This document shows, piece by piece, positions 36,203 to 47,318 of a DNA stretch of 64,000 nucleotides. The notes beneath the pieces were generated by a model. That model ran no database searches. It was not told the origin of the DNA and saw only the letters and a program-made list of their open reading frames with translations. Where the stretch lies: assembly GCA_002803225.1 (NCBI GenBank), contig NXFV01002031.1, positions 1 through 64,000 of the forward strand, read 5' to 3'. The position numbers and the translations under genes were made by a program. Origin of the DNA: Gamarada debralockiae (lineage: Eukaryota; Ascomycota; Leotiomycetes; Helotiales; Hyphodiscaceae). The first letter of the stretch is position 1, and each line of letters begins with the position of its first letter.

Positions 36203-37156
36203 CTAAGTCTATGTTAGTGAAGTCCATTGCAATCAAACATGATGAGAGACTACCTTGGCGTGAGTGTGGTTATGTATGGTGATGCGAGATCTGAGGAGGC
36301 AAATGGATAGCGGAGGGAATGGTAGGAGAAGGAGTGGGTATTATCAACCAACTCCTTCTCTCTCCTTGCTTCGCATGCAGTTAGTAAGATTGCCGCTCTT
36401 GCTCAGGCGCTACTCTCGTCTCCGCCAGCTCACCTAAGAAGGCCTGAGCAGCTCCCGGAGCTCCCTGAGCAGCCCCTTGAGCACCCTAAGCTGTTTCCTT
36501 ACCAGAATCTCAATATAAAATGGTCCAAGAGATGACTGATCTATTAAGGAGCAGAACCTCTATAGGCATATATATCTAAGAAAAACAGGACCAAATAGGT
36601 CATAAAACAGTATCCGAGTCAGGTCTAACAACAGGTGAAACAAGGGCCGAGACCAGACCCACGAGACCTGATTCAACACAACACCTGCAAGCCCAATCCC
36701 TCACGTGAGTGATCGCCCCATATCACCCGTACTGTTGAGCGTTGTCACGAATAATTCGAGATTGAAACCAGTGTTCATTAGAATTACTGTGTTCTGAGCT
36801 CTGGAGTTCCCAACTCATACCCAGGAGCCTGAACGCCTATTTGCACCTCCCAGTACCACGGGCTGCGTATCGACAATTGTAGCCTCGTACAGTTGCAGCT
36901 GGTTTGCAGGTCCACATTTGTTGTCAACTGCTTCTGGAGATAGTCGTTCTCCTTGAACTACTAAATTAAAAAAGAATATATCCTCGAAGCCCTTCTCATT
37001 AAAAGCGACCGCCTTTCTCTGCTCCCTCCCACAGTAGTCTCCTCAAGATCTTCCCTTCCCAATTATACATCCTTTATATCCTGTCATCAGTCATAACATA
37101 TGTACATACATACAAGTCTATCACCAAAACCCTCCATTTACCTCCTTCAGCCCGAC
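36203..37156. other. Intergenic with TGCTCAGG/CCTGAGCA cluster
   Basis: This is the upstream region of the cysteine-rich candidate and the 3' flank of the Hsp70-like gene. At 36395-36490 a GC-rich block holds TGCTCAGGC followed by several CCTGAGCAGC-type copies, which can form a hairpin. Otherwise nothing is seen. Confidence 0.45.
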
Positions 37157-39436
37157 TTAGGTAGGTCTCTTGGCAGTTTCCTCCGTCTCCGTATTCTCAT
37201 ACTCCACAACAGGCTTCACTCTCCTCCCTTGACACCAAATCTCCCAATCAACGCTCGAGATCGTTGGCGCCATTCTCAGGATACATTCTATTTTTCTATA
37301 TTCACTGCCCAGACTATTTGTATATATTGGAAAGGAAGTAAATGAGTAATCGGAGAGGTCGAATTTCAATTTGCATAGACGACGGATATCTGGATAGCTT
37401 AGTGCGTGTCCGGCACTTTGAAAAGGAGGCGAAGGTGGGACAGATACTTACGAGGAGCGAGTCTCGTGCCAGGATCGTCACGGTCTGAGTAATAGAGTTG
37501 GTAGTGTTGGTTTAAGAGCTCTTGTTGATTTTTATACACTGCTGAAAGAGTGTGCTCAACATCGAGGACTTTGAGGACATTTTCGCCCTTTTGATAAACA
37601 AGTCAACCAGTATTTTTTGATAGTGATAGAACAGGATTACCCCCTGTTACTTACTTTGAGAAGACACCAATCCATTTGATTAATGGCCTGCCAGATTTGT
37701 TTGCGTTCGTCGAAGGATTTATCTGCTAGAAGGAATTTTCCTTCCCGCCATGGCGTCTTGTATAGCACTCCGTAGGAAAACTTCGAGATGTGATTTGTGA
37801 CAATCTGGTCTCCTCCTTGAACACCGCGATGGACGGCGCCTCGGCAGACTGCAGACCATGAACGGGTTGGTTGTTGAATTTCAATATCCATGTGCCGGAA
37901 ATGCTGTTGAACTTGTTGGAGGAGGTAACGATTTCCTCCAAAGCCACCGACGAGAATGATGACCTGAATGCAGAGTCAGAGAAATTATCTCGTATCAGGG
38001 GAAAGCGACGGAAGCATCTCTACGTACTCTAGGTAGAGCACCTGTTTCATCTCTTATTCCTTGGACTTGGTCGCGGAGTAAGTCAATAATCTTGGGTACT
38101 ACCTCGGCGAAGATTTGTCGAACATGTTCCCTGCACTTCATCAGTCAGAAGCTCTCAGATAGCGGTAGTAAATACATACCCTTTCAAATGGAGAATATTG
38201 GATTGTTCTTTTTTGAAGACTGATCTAACAGCTTGCATCCTCCCGATGTGTTGGTTCTGAGGTGTATCGACGAGCCAAGGTCCGGCTGTTCCATCAAAGT
38301 TGCGCTTGATGTTGTTCTCCCATTCTTTCTCCATGAATCTCTTTTCTGTATCGCGATCGAGAGACTTCATATGTTTGCGAAATGTATGGATGTGGCTTAA
38401 GAATGCTCGATCAATGTATACCGCCCCGCATAAGTCGCCTACGAATTTGAGCCAAGGGTTGGTGTTTGACTGGGGTGAACGGAATCTTCGTACCGGTAGC
38501 ACCAATGCATTCACTGAGATGGAATGGATCAAAACATTGTATCGTATAACTTATTAGGTCCTAGGGAGCATTATCAATAAGCCGTGAATCAAGACGTAAG
38601 TTTGGCTTGCTTATTAACATGGGATTATGGGATACCTACAACAGTGCCACCTCCCGCATCACAGACTACAAAAGAATCACCAGGCTAGAATAAGCCAAGT
38701 GCATTAGCTTAGAGCTTTTTAAGGGTCCTACAAACATACCTTTATCATAGGGTTCATTCTGATCTCAGCATCATGGTACGTCGCTAGAGCAGCTGCAGCC
38801 GGCTCTGCAATCAGGGTGACCTCGGTCTGCCCACAAGCCCTATATTCCAGTATGCCCGCTTTCCGCGCTGCATTTCTCATCTGCTGTTGCGCACCATGAT
38901 CCCATATTGCTGGCACAGTAAGGACGACCTTCAACACCATATTGTCTAGGACCGGTGCTGTCAACCGCACCCTCAGCCTCGCCAGTATATGACACCAAAG
39001 GAATCGTAGGTAGTCTGCGATGACCTCTACCGCTGTCTTTCCAATCTCTTTCAAATGCCTGCGTGTTATTTCAACGACCTTCTCTTCCTGCGTGTTGAGT
39101 GTAGATAGCGATAGTGGGCTCAGTAGTAACTTCACCCATCGGATGGAGTTGTCGCTAGCCTGCAGTCCGAATCCCCATTTTGCAGGCTTATCGTACTCAT
39201 CGTAGGCTATATCGGACGGCACTTTGTCGGAGTCGGTTGCGCCAATTGATTGGGAGCTCCATTGCGAGATGACTTCGACTTGATGGAGGGCCCCAGACTT
39301 TGCCCAGGCAGCGCCTGAGTATCTGCTGAAGTCAGTGTATGGCTTTGCGCAGTGGAAGACTCTATACAGGCGTTGTGCCATAATCAATGCCAATCACGAT
39401 GAAAGGCGACGCGAGGCCCGAGGTATCTTCTGCCAT
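37157..39436 (-). CDS. Hsp70-like ATPase (divergent fungal Hsp70 family)
   Basis: A nine-exon model gives 599 aa: 39436-39372, 39322-38740, 38684-38640, 38560-38494, 38438-38180, 38130-38028, 37963-37655, 37587-37452 and 37389-37157. The actin/Hsp70 ATPase fold is clear: phosphate-1 GIDYGTTYSGAAWA, the VVLTVPAIWDHGAQQQMR segment, EPAAAALATYHD, phosphate-2 VVCDAGGGTVDLISY and the adenosine motif VGGFGGNRYLL. After ECIGATGDLCGAVYIDRAFL the protein follows the HSPA12-like fungal pattern and lacks a canonical peptide-binding domain. Such proteins are expanded in Pezizomycotina; their clients are unknown. Exon 1 joins exon 2 in phase only with a GC donor (AC|GCCTGT), or the locus carries a frameshift there. 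All other junctions are GT-AG and in phase. The gene is divergent from the GTPase at 39860. Confidence 0.78.
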
Positions 39437-39859
39437 GCTTCGGAAGTTCGAAGGGTAATGGATTCACAAGTCGAAATCATTGAAGCAGGTGAGGCTGCGC
39501 CGCTTATCAACGGTCGCTCCCAGGCGCAAGGCTTCAACAGTTTATGTTTGACCACTCCACCTTGCATTGGCGGTATTCTACCTGCGAAATTTACACCAAC
39601 AATATTACCAGAGGATCGAATAACAATTGCCGTCTCTCATTTTGGAGGAAGCTAAGTGCACAACCTGGTTGCCTGTCGGGCGCCTCCCTAGGCTGCTTGT
39701 TTCCCCTCAGCTGGACAGACCCGCAGCGGGCTGTTCAAGACGATCGCGATGGTGTGATGGCGCCACAGCCTCAAAGAATAGAATCAACCTTTGTTACAAA
39801 AACTCGGCGACAACATTTTCTTCCGCATAATACTTTGGTAGGCCACCTGGATCGAAAAC
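39437..39859. promoter_or_regulatory. Shared divergent promoter region, Hsp70-like / GTPase
   Basis: 423 bp separate the two start codons. No heat-shock element array (nGAAn inverted repeats) was evident by eye. Confidence 0.4.
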
Positions 39860-40858
39860 ATGTCATCACTCGATTCCGAACAGGGGATGGTTCTTGTCAT
39901 GGGGGTAACGGGCACTGGAAAAAGCTATTTCGTGAACCAGCTTAAAAGCGGGGCTGTTGCCGAGGGCGTAACACTTGATTCATGTATGTATTCATTAATT
40001 TTGTCTTCCCAATCAGGCCATTCTGATGTGAGCATAGGTACTGCCGTATGCGAAATTGTCGAGACTCAGATTGGAGATACCAATGTAGCAGTCGTCGATT
40101 GCCCAGGCTTCGACGACAGCTTTAAAAGCGACACTGAAATCCTCACCATGATTGGTGAACTGGTCACGATGCAGTACAATATCGGCATGAAACTCTGGGG
40201 GATCGTCTTTCTCCATCGAATTACGGACATCAGATTCCAAGGCTCAGCTCACAATGTCTTGTCGCTATTTCAACAGCTGGTTGGCGACGAGGCTCTGAGC
40301 AACGTGGTGCTTGCTACTACCCAGTGGAGCAAGGTCAAAGAAGAGGATATGCCAGCAGCGATATCGCGAGAGCAACAGCTAAGAGATCAATACTGGAGAG
40401 ATATGCTGAGCAAAAATTCCATGACGACTCGATTTGAGGGAAATAAAGCTTCAGCGGAGGCCATAATTGCTCGACTGATCGGTAGAGATCACGTTGTACT
40501 TCAGCTTCAACGGGAATTGGTTGATGGAAAGAGGTCCTTGGGCAAAACTGGCGCAGGATCCCTTTTAAGGCCAAACGTGGATCGGAAACTGAGAAAGAGT
40601 AAGGAGGATGTCAAAAGATTAAAGGCGGAATTGAAAACAGGTGTCAATAATACGCGACGGCTCAGAATCCAAAGAGAGATTTTCGAGGCCGAACAAATGA
40701 TTGCTAGTGGAGAACGCGACGAAGAACGGCTTGGTCGGGAGGTTGGTGCTGATCTGGTCCACAGGTTGAAACAGGTGGACTGGCAGAAGGGGCTTCGCAT
40801 GGCTATTTCTGTTCTTGGGTTCGTAGTATCTATTATCACTCTTGTTGGTGGTATTTGA
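39860..40858 (+). CDS. P-loop GTPase with C-terminal membrane anchor
   Basis: Two exons, 39860-39983 and 40038-40858, encode 314 aa. The G domain opens with MGVTGTGKSYF (Walker A, residues 15-22). Removing the 54-bp intron joins LDSC to TAVCEIVE, producing the SCT motif usual in this fungal family, and then VAVVDCPGFDDSF (G3, 62-68). TTQW at about 135-138 takes the place of the G4 NKxD motif, common in this group. A charged helical region (about 195-275) is followed by a final hydrophobic segment, AISVLGFVVSIITLVGGI, as in tail-anchored proteins. It resembles AIG1/septin-like TRAFAC GTPases that are numerous in fungi and functionally uncharacterised. The intron is in frame without a stop, so an unspliced form would be 332 aa. 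Confidence 0.75.
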   Translation: MSSLDSEQGMVLVMGVTGTGKSYFVNQLKSGAVAEGVTLDSCMYSLILSSQSGHSDVSIGTAVCEIVETQIGDTNVAVVDCPGFDDSFKSDTEILTMIGELVTMQYNIGMKLWGIVFLHRITDIRFQGSAHNVLSLFQQLVGDEALSNVVLATTQWSKVKEEDMPAAISREQQLRDQYWRDMLSKNSMTTRFEGNKASAEAIIARLIGRDHVVLQLQRELVDGKRSLGKTGAGSLLRPNVDRKLRKSKEDVKRLKAELKTGVNNTRRLRIQREIFEAEQMIASGERDEERLGREVGADLVHRLKQVDWQKGLRMAISVLGFVVSIITLVGGI

Positions 40859-41841
40859 CGCGGACAGAGGCACATCCACCTCGAATGCACAGGCACGTGC
40901 TAATAGATCTCGAGTTTGGGACATTTATTTTTTGTTGAAGGCTGGAAGGTTGGGTTCAATGTCCCGCAGCTAGAAAAGTGTTTAAATTAAGGATATAATT
41001 CTGTACTTGCTTCTAGAGAACTTCAATGGCCTACAAGCTCCGAGACCAGGTTTTATACAAATACGACGGCTGTATAAACAATTCGAATTACTTTTTGTCG
41101 ATATGGAAAAGCCAATGTCACGAGACTCAGGGGCAGCTGACCGGGCCCCCGGATCCAGCCCTGTCAGAAATTGAAGTATGATTGTGATTGATTTCTGAAT
41201 CTACCGACTGTAGAACCTATATTTTATAGAGCATTAAACTCCCCCGTACTGCTGACCTATGGCCCTATCCTACGGCCGTGTTCCTTCAGGAGCCTGATTA
41301 CTAAGCCATATTCTGACAAGCCCGAGTGTGAAATCAAGATCACGTGAGATAATTTGCAAATGAAAAGAACGTTTTGCCTAGCACAGAATTCAGTCAGCCT
41401 TGCCTTTTGCTTTTCCTTAGATATCTGGGTTCTGCACTTGTATCACTTTGTGCCAAGATTAGTTGGACGGGATCCGATCCGAATGCCTTAATTTTTGCAA
41501 GGTGGAGTTGAAGCGAAGTGGGCCGCCCAAGCCGACTATCAGCCCAGAACAATGCCTAACGACGCCTCATTTCTATGCCGACAGAGGGATTCATACCCTT
41601 CCCAAATATCACGATTTATCTGGGATACGTCTAGGACGTTGTTATCATCCAAAATAAAGCTCTTCCGTCGGGCTGAGAGTGCCGCATATACCGCATTCCT
41701 GGTTCTCATTTCGGCGTGCGCTGCACATTCCAAACCCTCCAGCTGAACCGCACAAATTTACCCTGTCACGGCGCCGAGTGATCTACGAGCAGATAAGAAC
41801 TCGGACTGGACCCTTGTTATGACATTCTATGGATGCTAACA
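40859..41841. other. Intergenic, no gene seen
   Basis: 3' region of the GTPase gene and promoter of the coiled-coil gene. Small open frames only. Confidence 0.45.
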
Positions 41842-43852
41842 ATGGAACATTCTGTAGTAGAAAAAAGTACTGTTTCGCACAATGGATTACTTCTCATGTC
41901 ATTAACAATCAACAGGCGGATCAGGCTCTCATCCCAGATCTAAGTCAAGTACGAAACTGAAGAGGCCTGTCCCATCTCAAGGGGGCTCGGGGTCTCCACA
42001 GCCAGAGCTGCTTGAGCGAGAGCCCAAATCAAAGAAGGAGACTTCCAACATAGCTCGCAGAGGACCCTTCTCAGGACTGAAGAAGGCTTTTGCACCCTTC
42101 AGCGGCTTTGTGGACCCAATCGATCATGATTCTCAATCAAACCAACGCCACCGAGGTCGAAGGCAGAGTTTGGAAAGCGCACAGCGCCCTTTGCCAATTC
42201 AGAAAGACGACCATGGATTCAAATCCGAGTTCCCATCAAACAACACAACTTCTTCAATTAAGCAGGATCAGTCTTCGACTGAGCCCGTCGATAAGATGCG
42301 GGGGAGTGACGTCCAAAACCAAGCAAGTCCAGGTATTTTGAACCTTCAGCTAGAATTGGCAGCTTTTCGCCGACGGTCAGAGATTCTTCAAGACAGAATT
42401 CGAAAACTTGAGGTGAAGGAGAAGGCCTCGGATGAAGCGGCTCAGCAGAAAATTCAGCTTCTCGAAGGGAAAGTCAAGGCTCTTTACGAGGAGCGTGATG
42501 ATGCTAGAAAATTGAACGATGAGTTTATGGAGCTGTTGCCGGCGGACGTAAAAGCTGCTGCAAAGAAACGCATTTCGGACGGGAAGAGACCCGACTTGCA
42601 GCCTTCTGATCCTGAGCTGAACAATCCAGACGTGAACGAGGCTCTTCAAATTCACAAGTATCGAACCGAGGTCGGGCGACTTGAGCGTCAGTTTTTTGAG
42701 CTCCGACTCGATTATGGTAAAATTGAAAAGAAAAATGAACTTTTGCGGAATCGGCTTGAAAATGTCGAGTTCGACTTGAAATCCAAAACCCAGGAGTGTG
42801 ATGACACGAATCACTCCCTTGACATACTGGAGAAAAATATTAGAGACTTATCAGCAGAGCTTACTCATACGCGCAGAGAGCAAGTCGAAGCCTCTAGGGA
42901 ACGATCCCGAGTCAGAAAGGAGCTCAATCGCGTGGTACAAGATAAGGCTACCGCAGTTGCGGTGGTCGATTCCTATTATTTTGACGATGCTTATTTCCAG
43001 AGGCAATTCAGCATCCTACGAAGCAACGTCAAGGACTGGGCAAATCGTGCCTTCTCCGCTGGCCCCTCGAAAGATAAGAAGCCTACTCCAGCCGTCACGG
43101 AGTTCACTCGCATAAGCAAAGACTGGGAGACCTACATGAACTCGGACATCCACCGAGCAAGATTCATACAGGCTTTTATATGGAACTTCCTCCTTTTCCG
43201 TGTTTTCGGCGGAACATTCTGGGAGCTTCCATCAGCATCAGATCGCTATACAAAATTCTTAGAAGATAGAAACCCACGCGGTACGTCCTTTCATGAATTT
43301 TTTATTTTCCACAATTTCAACATAACATTTTCTCATCCCAGAAATATAGAAAATTCTCCTGAAAATCAGAAACTCTACCACGAGTGGAGATACGCCGGAG
43401 CAAGATACGCCGTTCCGGCAGGCACCGAGGCGCAGGTAAAGCAGAAGATCGCGGCATCAGGGCTCCACGAGCAGGTCCGGGCTCTAGCGGACCCGATTCA
43501 GATCTGGTCGGCGATGGGAGAGACACAGTCATATCACTTTGCGCTGCAGATTCTCACCGAGGCCATTGTTTTGGATTTCAAAATGCTGCAGCAGAAAGCT
43601 GCTTTTTTATTTTTTGGGGCGCCGGAGCTGTGGAAGACGAATGGGGGTAAGTATGATCCGGAGCGGATGGAAATTCACTATGGGAAGGAAGCTAGTCAGA
43701 AAGCGCAGTTTGTGGTTTTGGTGGTTGCGCCACTGCTGATGAAGAGGGGGAATTCGCAGGGGTTGAATTATGATACTATGGTTGTTATTGAGAAGGCGCA
43801 GGTCGATGTTGAAGTTCCTAAGGGGAAGAGAAGTTACCTTGGAAAGTCGTAG
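41842..43852 (+). CDS. Coiled-coil protein of unknown function
   Basis: I do not recognise a named family. Exons 41842-41866, 41916-43280 and 43350-43852 give 630 aa. A basic, Ser/Pro-rich N-terminus (about 1-120) precedes a strong coiled coil (about 120-330, for example KLEVKEKASDEAAQQK, and RLERQ/KNELLRNRLENVE heptads). A helical C-terminal part follows, with RARFIQAFIWNFLLFRVFGG and KLYHEWRYAGARYAV, a pattern I associate with lineage-specific Pezizomycotina proteins. The 25-nt first exon is needed to open the frame, since no in-frame ATG lies near the start of exon 2. The second intron (43281-43349) uses the ATATAG acceptor because the nearer CCCAG would cause a stop. It is 69 bp, in frame and stop-free, so retention is possible. 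Confidence 0.65.
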
Positions 43853-45757
43853 TGCTCTGAGTGTTTTTGGATCGGGGCTTCAAATGAGAACACAGTGACA
43901 GATGCTGAATATAATCCTATATAGCATCATATGATGCCTATGTTCAAGGCAGAATTTGTATGAGGTCGAACATCTAGATTACAGCAAGATGAGAAGGGGA
44001 GAATGGTATGCGTCGCATTAGCCCCTGAGCCTGGACTTAAAGGAGAAGAGTGACTTCAGCAGCTCTACATGATTCCTTGTCTTTTTTGCATTTCAGTGGA
44101 GTCCAACACCGCATCACGCACATGCTTGAGTAAGATCTTTTCACACGGTTGTGCTTGGTTTACAGAACTACAGAGTAAATAGCGAGACTTGCTCGCAAAC
44201 TTATGTCATATTAATACTTTTTGTAACTTTGAGTATTGCAAGCTATAACACAGCCTTCAATAACCTACGACCGCCCATTTCATAAACGTAAATCACTCGG
44301 ATAAAACTCACCGATGTCCGGGAGCTGGCCAATTGTTAGCACCTTATTCACTTCGAGGCAGGCGACGCGCTGGCGTCGATATCATGTACGAATTTACTTG
44401 CCGAGCAACTTTGCTGCTAATGCTACCTAGATTATGTCCTCCCGCTATGAATGAAATATTTTATTTTATTTTATTAATTTATTTATTTTCCAAGCCAACG
44501 AAGCAAATATACAACTCAATTTTTATACGTGAATTATGTGAGATAATCCCACCGAGGATCCTAAATCGGCTCTAGCAAAAACTCTTGTTAGGGAAGCAGA
44601 TCGGGTGCCTTGGAAAACTCGGCTAGAAAGCTGTAGCCGGGGCGCACAAAGCGCCAAAGTGGGACCCGCACTATGCTCAGGCTCTACTCAGGCATGTTCA
44701 GGCTCTGCTCAACCTCGGCTCAGGTAAAAGTGGTCGCTGCTCACGTCCAGAGACTAAAACGGAACCGGCACGAGAAATAATTTATATAGAGTTGTGAGGT
44801 ATTCTGTCAAGACAAATGGGACATATAGGTCTACACTTATATCTACATGCTGGTGTTGGTAAGCGACAGTACCTTTAGATATAGCTCAAGACTTTCGAGA
44901 CTATGCCGGGATTCCGAGATAACATGGAGCATGTATATTGAAACCCCTAAACACAGCATATATTGGTAGAATAAGGCGTATACACTTGATTCGGAATCAA
45001 AGCAAGAACTCCAGCAATGATCGACGATTGGTATTGTACAATGAAGGATATGGCTTGGAACCGGTGACTCCGTCCTGGTTTCATTGGCCGACACTACAAT
45101 CGTTATTACGGAAATGAGTACCCCTCTCCTGAGAACAAGCACAAGGCCAGGGAAAAAAGTACAAGTACAACGTATATCCTGAAGCTTTTCAGGCGCATGT
45201 CATCACTGAGAGCAAAAGGAATTTGAGATTCTTGGACAAACATACTCGTGACGCATGCCTCCGCTTTCAAAAATCACAATCCAACACAATCAAACCAACA
45301 TCACGGGAGTCACTACGATAACGTCTAAACCTCTCGAATATCAGACCTAAGATCTCAGATTGATACTTCATACTTGTGAAGATCGAGGGAACGCTGTACA
45401 ACAGACCCTGGAACGTGAGCACAGGAAAGCCAGGAAGTGGGGTGCAGCCTCCCAGCAGGTCAAAGGTGACACGACAAGTGGATGGATTTCCTGTACGAAG
45501 ACGCTCAAATCAAGACAGAGTAGCAAGCATACGAAGGAATATAGCACGAGCTGTTTGGGCTAGGTTTGACTGAGGAGCGATTGCCGAGCTTGACTTCATG
45601 AGAGAATCAGCTTCTGGATAGCACGGGAATGAATCCATGAACTTCATCACGTGACTGTCATATGCACCTGCAGGACCCCTCTTCCTCTGCACGACTTGCT
45701 TGAAAGTAGGAGCTCATTGACAGATCCCAGATGCTTCTTGGACTTCATGTTCGTCCT
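43853..45757. other. 1.9-kb intergenic interval
   Basis: No gene was recognised. An AT-rich low-complexity run (TTTTATTTTATT type) lies at 44455-44490. A cluster of TGCTCAGG-like octamers lies at 44670-44725, related to the block at 36.4 kb. Confidence 0.45.
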
Positions 45758-46321
45758 TCATGGTACCAAGTCCTTTCTCATCATGTAGAAATCGATCAGG
45801 ACTCCATCCCCTAGGTCCACCTCATGCCTGCCTCCCTCGACCTCTCTATATCCAAACTTCCCGTAGAACGGTACACCATTCAAAGTCGCACTCATTTCCA
45901 TGCTTTTAAACCCTACCTCCTTCGCGGCGCTCTCGGCAGCCTCTAAGATCATCTTTCCGATGCCTTTCCTGACCCAGTCGGGATGGACGAACATAGCTCT
46001 GATCTTCGCAGGTTGCCTTTCAGGATCCAATAAGGTGTCATCGTCACGTGAAGAGTATGAATCACTTCCAAAAAGAGTACTGCGATGAGACCATCCTCCA
46101 CAGGCTATGATGGTACCAGACGGGGAAGTGACGACGAAATAATGACTATCGTTGATCACCTGAGTGTCGACGCCATAGACTCCTCTTAAAGCTCCCACAA
46201 TTTGAGCCGATGTGTAGAATTTCGTATGGAGACTCCGAACAGAGACATTGATGAGGGCCCGCAATTGAGGGATATCTTCCAGAGTAGCTTTCCTCAATTG
46301 GACGTCCATTGTGGCATGCAT
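45758..46321 (-). CDS. GNAT-family N-acetyltransferase
   Basis: A single exon encodes 187 aa from the ATG at 46321; starts at 46366 (202 aa) or 46309 (183 aa, MDVQLRKAT) are alternatives. The GNAT fold is clear: strand 1 VQLRKATLEDIPQLRALI, a central IIACGGWSHR strand, motif A IRAMFVHPDWVRKGIGKMIL with the acetyl-CoA loop (R/Q-x-x-G-x-G/A as RKGIGK), and C-terminal GVPFYGKFGYREVEGG. The substrate cannot be told from sequence. Similar small fungal GNATs act on amino groups of metabolites or proteins. Confidence 0.85.
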   Translation of the reverse strand: MHATMDVQLRKATLEDIPQLRALINVSVRSLHTKFYTSAQIVGALRGVYGVDTQVINDSHYFVVTSPSGTIIACGGWSHRSTLFGSDSYSSRDDDTLLDPERQPAKIRAMFVHPDWVRKGIGKMILEAAESAAKEVGFKSMEMSATLNGVPFYGKFGYREVEGGRHEVDLGDGVLIDFYMMRKDLVP

Positions 46322-47318
46322 CAACGTTGGTGGCTGCAGATTTAGCCTGGCGGAGAATGGTCCCACAAATTCCAGAAGAACAGAGCAAAAGCGCCTACGG
46401 AGGAGGCTCTTTGACGTCTCTCCTTTGCACGTTGCTGAGGCTGACTGTACACTCCTGCACCTGCAGTACGGCGATCGAAGCCACAGCGTTCTTCCTAAAT
46501 GCCCGAAAATGTGGTTAATTCATTGGATAGGGTGTTCTTGGATAATTGTCAGGCTGAAGCAAGCCACTTGGGTAGCAAACAGCGCTGCTGCAGGAAGCAC
46601 GCTAAACGTAGGTGGAAGTGCCAGCGGGATTTCCAAGGTCTTGAAATGTCACCGTGTGTTTTGAAATCCTTATGATACCAATATGATAGAATAGGCAACA
46701 TGAAGTCATTAAAAATATTCCATGATTTCTGAGCATCAGGAAGAAAAGCTCCGTGCCTCGGTACTGTTTGGGTGCAAGCTGACGTGAATCCGCCAATGCG
46801 ACGAGTGATGTGGAGAGACCCATGCAGAAAAAAAACAAAGCTGCGGGCAATTACGTCGTCGCCCGTGCTGCTGTCAAAGAGACAGACCACCAGATCCAAC
46901 TTGTGCCAGCTTCCATTGCTTGCAATTACACCAATCTCCAAATCCCCAATAGGAAGAGGGAATAAGCAACCACGTCAGCCTTTCTTGCAGACTGACTTTT
47001 CTCTCAAACTCATCGTGTTTCCTTCCCTCAAAACAAACCCTTTCCCTGTCATTCGGACTCTGTCAATGTAATCGCTATTAAGGTTCCATTCACTGCTACT
47101 GACCCCGAAACCGATACTTCTGGCACATTCTACCTACAACTTCCTACACTCACGACCGTCCCCTGAATCGCATTTGCGCTACCGATAGTACCCGTGGTAC
47201 CTACCGAAGGTACGTCAACGCCCGTTACAAAAACAATAGCTTGGCGCATCATCCCACCTCTCAAAACACCCTCTCAAAGACTCCTACGAAGCTCCTACAT
47301 CACTCATCACCTCACACA
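46322..47318. other. Divergent region, GNAT / TPS1
   Basis: Promoter interval between the two divergent genes. One CCCCT (a possible stress response element core) lies at 47160-47164 upstream of TPS1; a single copy is weak evidence. Confidence 0.4.

Noticed and set aside
39984..40016. A 33-bp intron in the GTPase gene (GTATGT to AATCAG)
   Set aside because: Too short for a fungal intron. The later GCATAG acceptor gives 54 bp and restores the family SCT motif.
43281..43341. A 61-bp intron in the coiled-coil gene using the CCCAG acceptor
   Set aside because: It shifts the frame to an immediate stop. The ATATAG acceptor eight bases later keeps the frame.
44843..45142. 99-codon minus-strand frame
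   Set aside because: No domain and no convincing start context; treated as chance.
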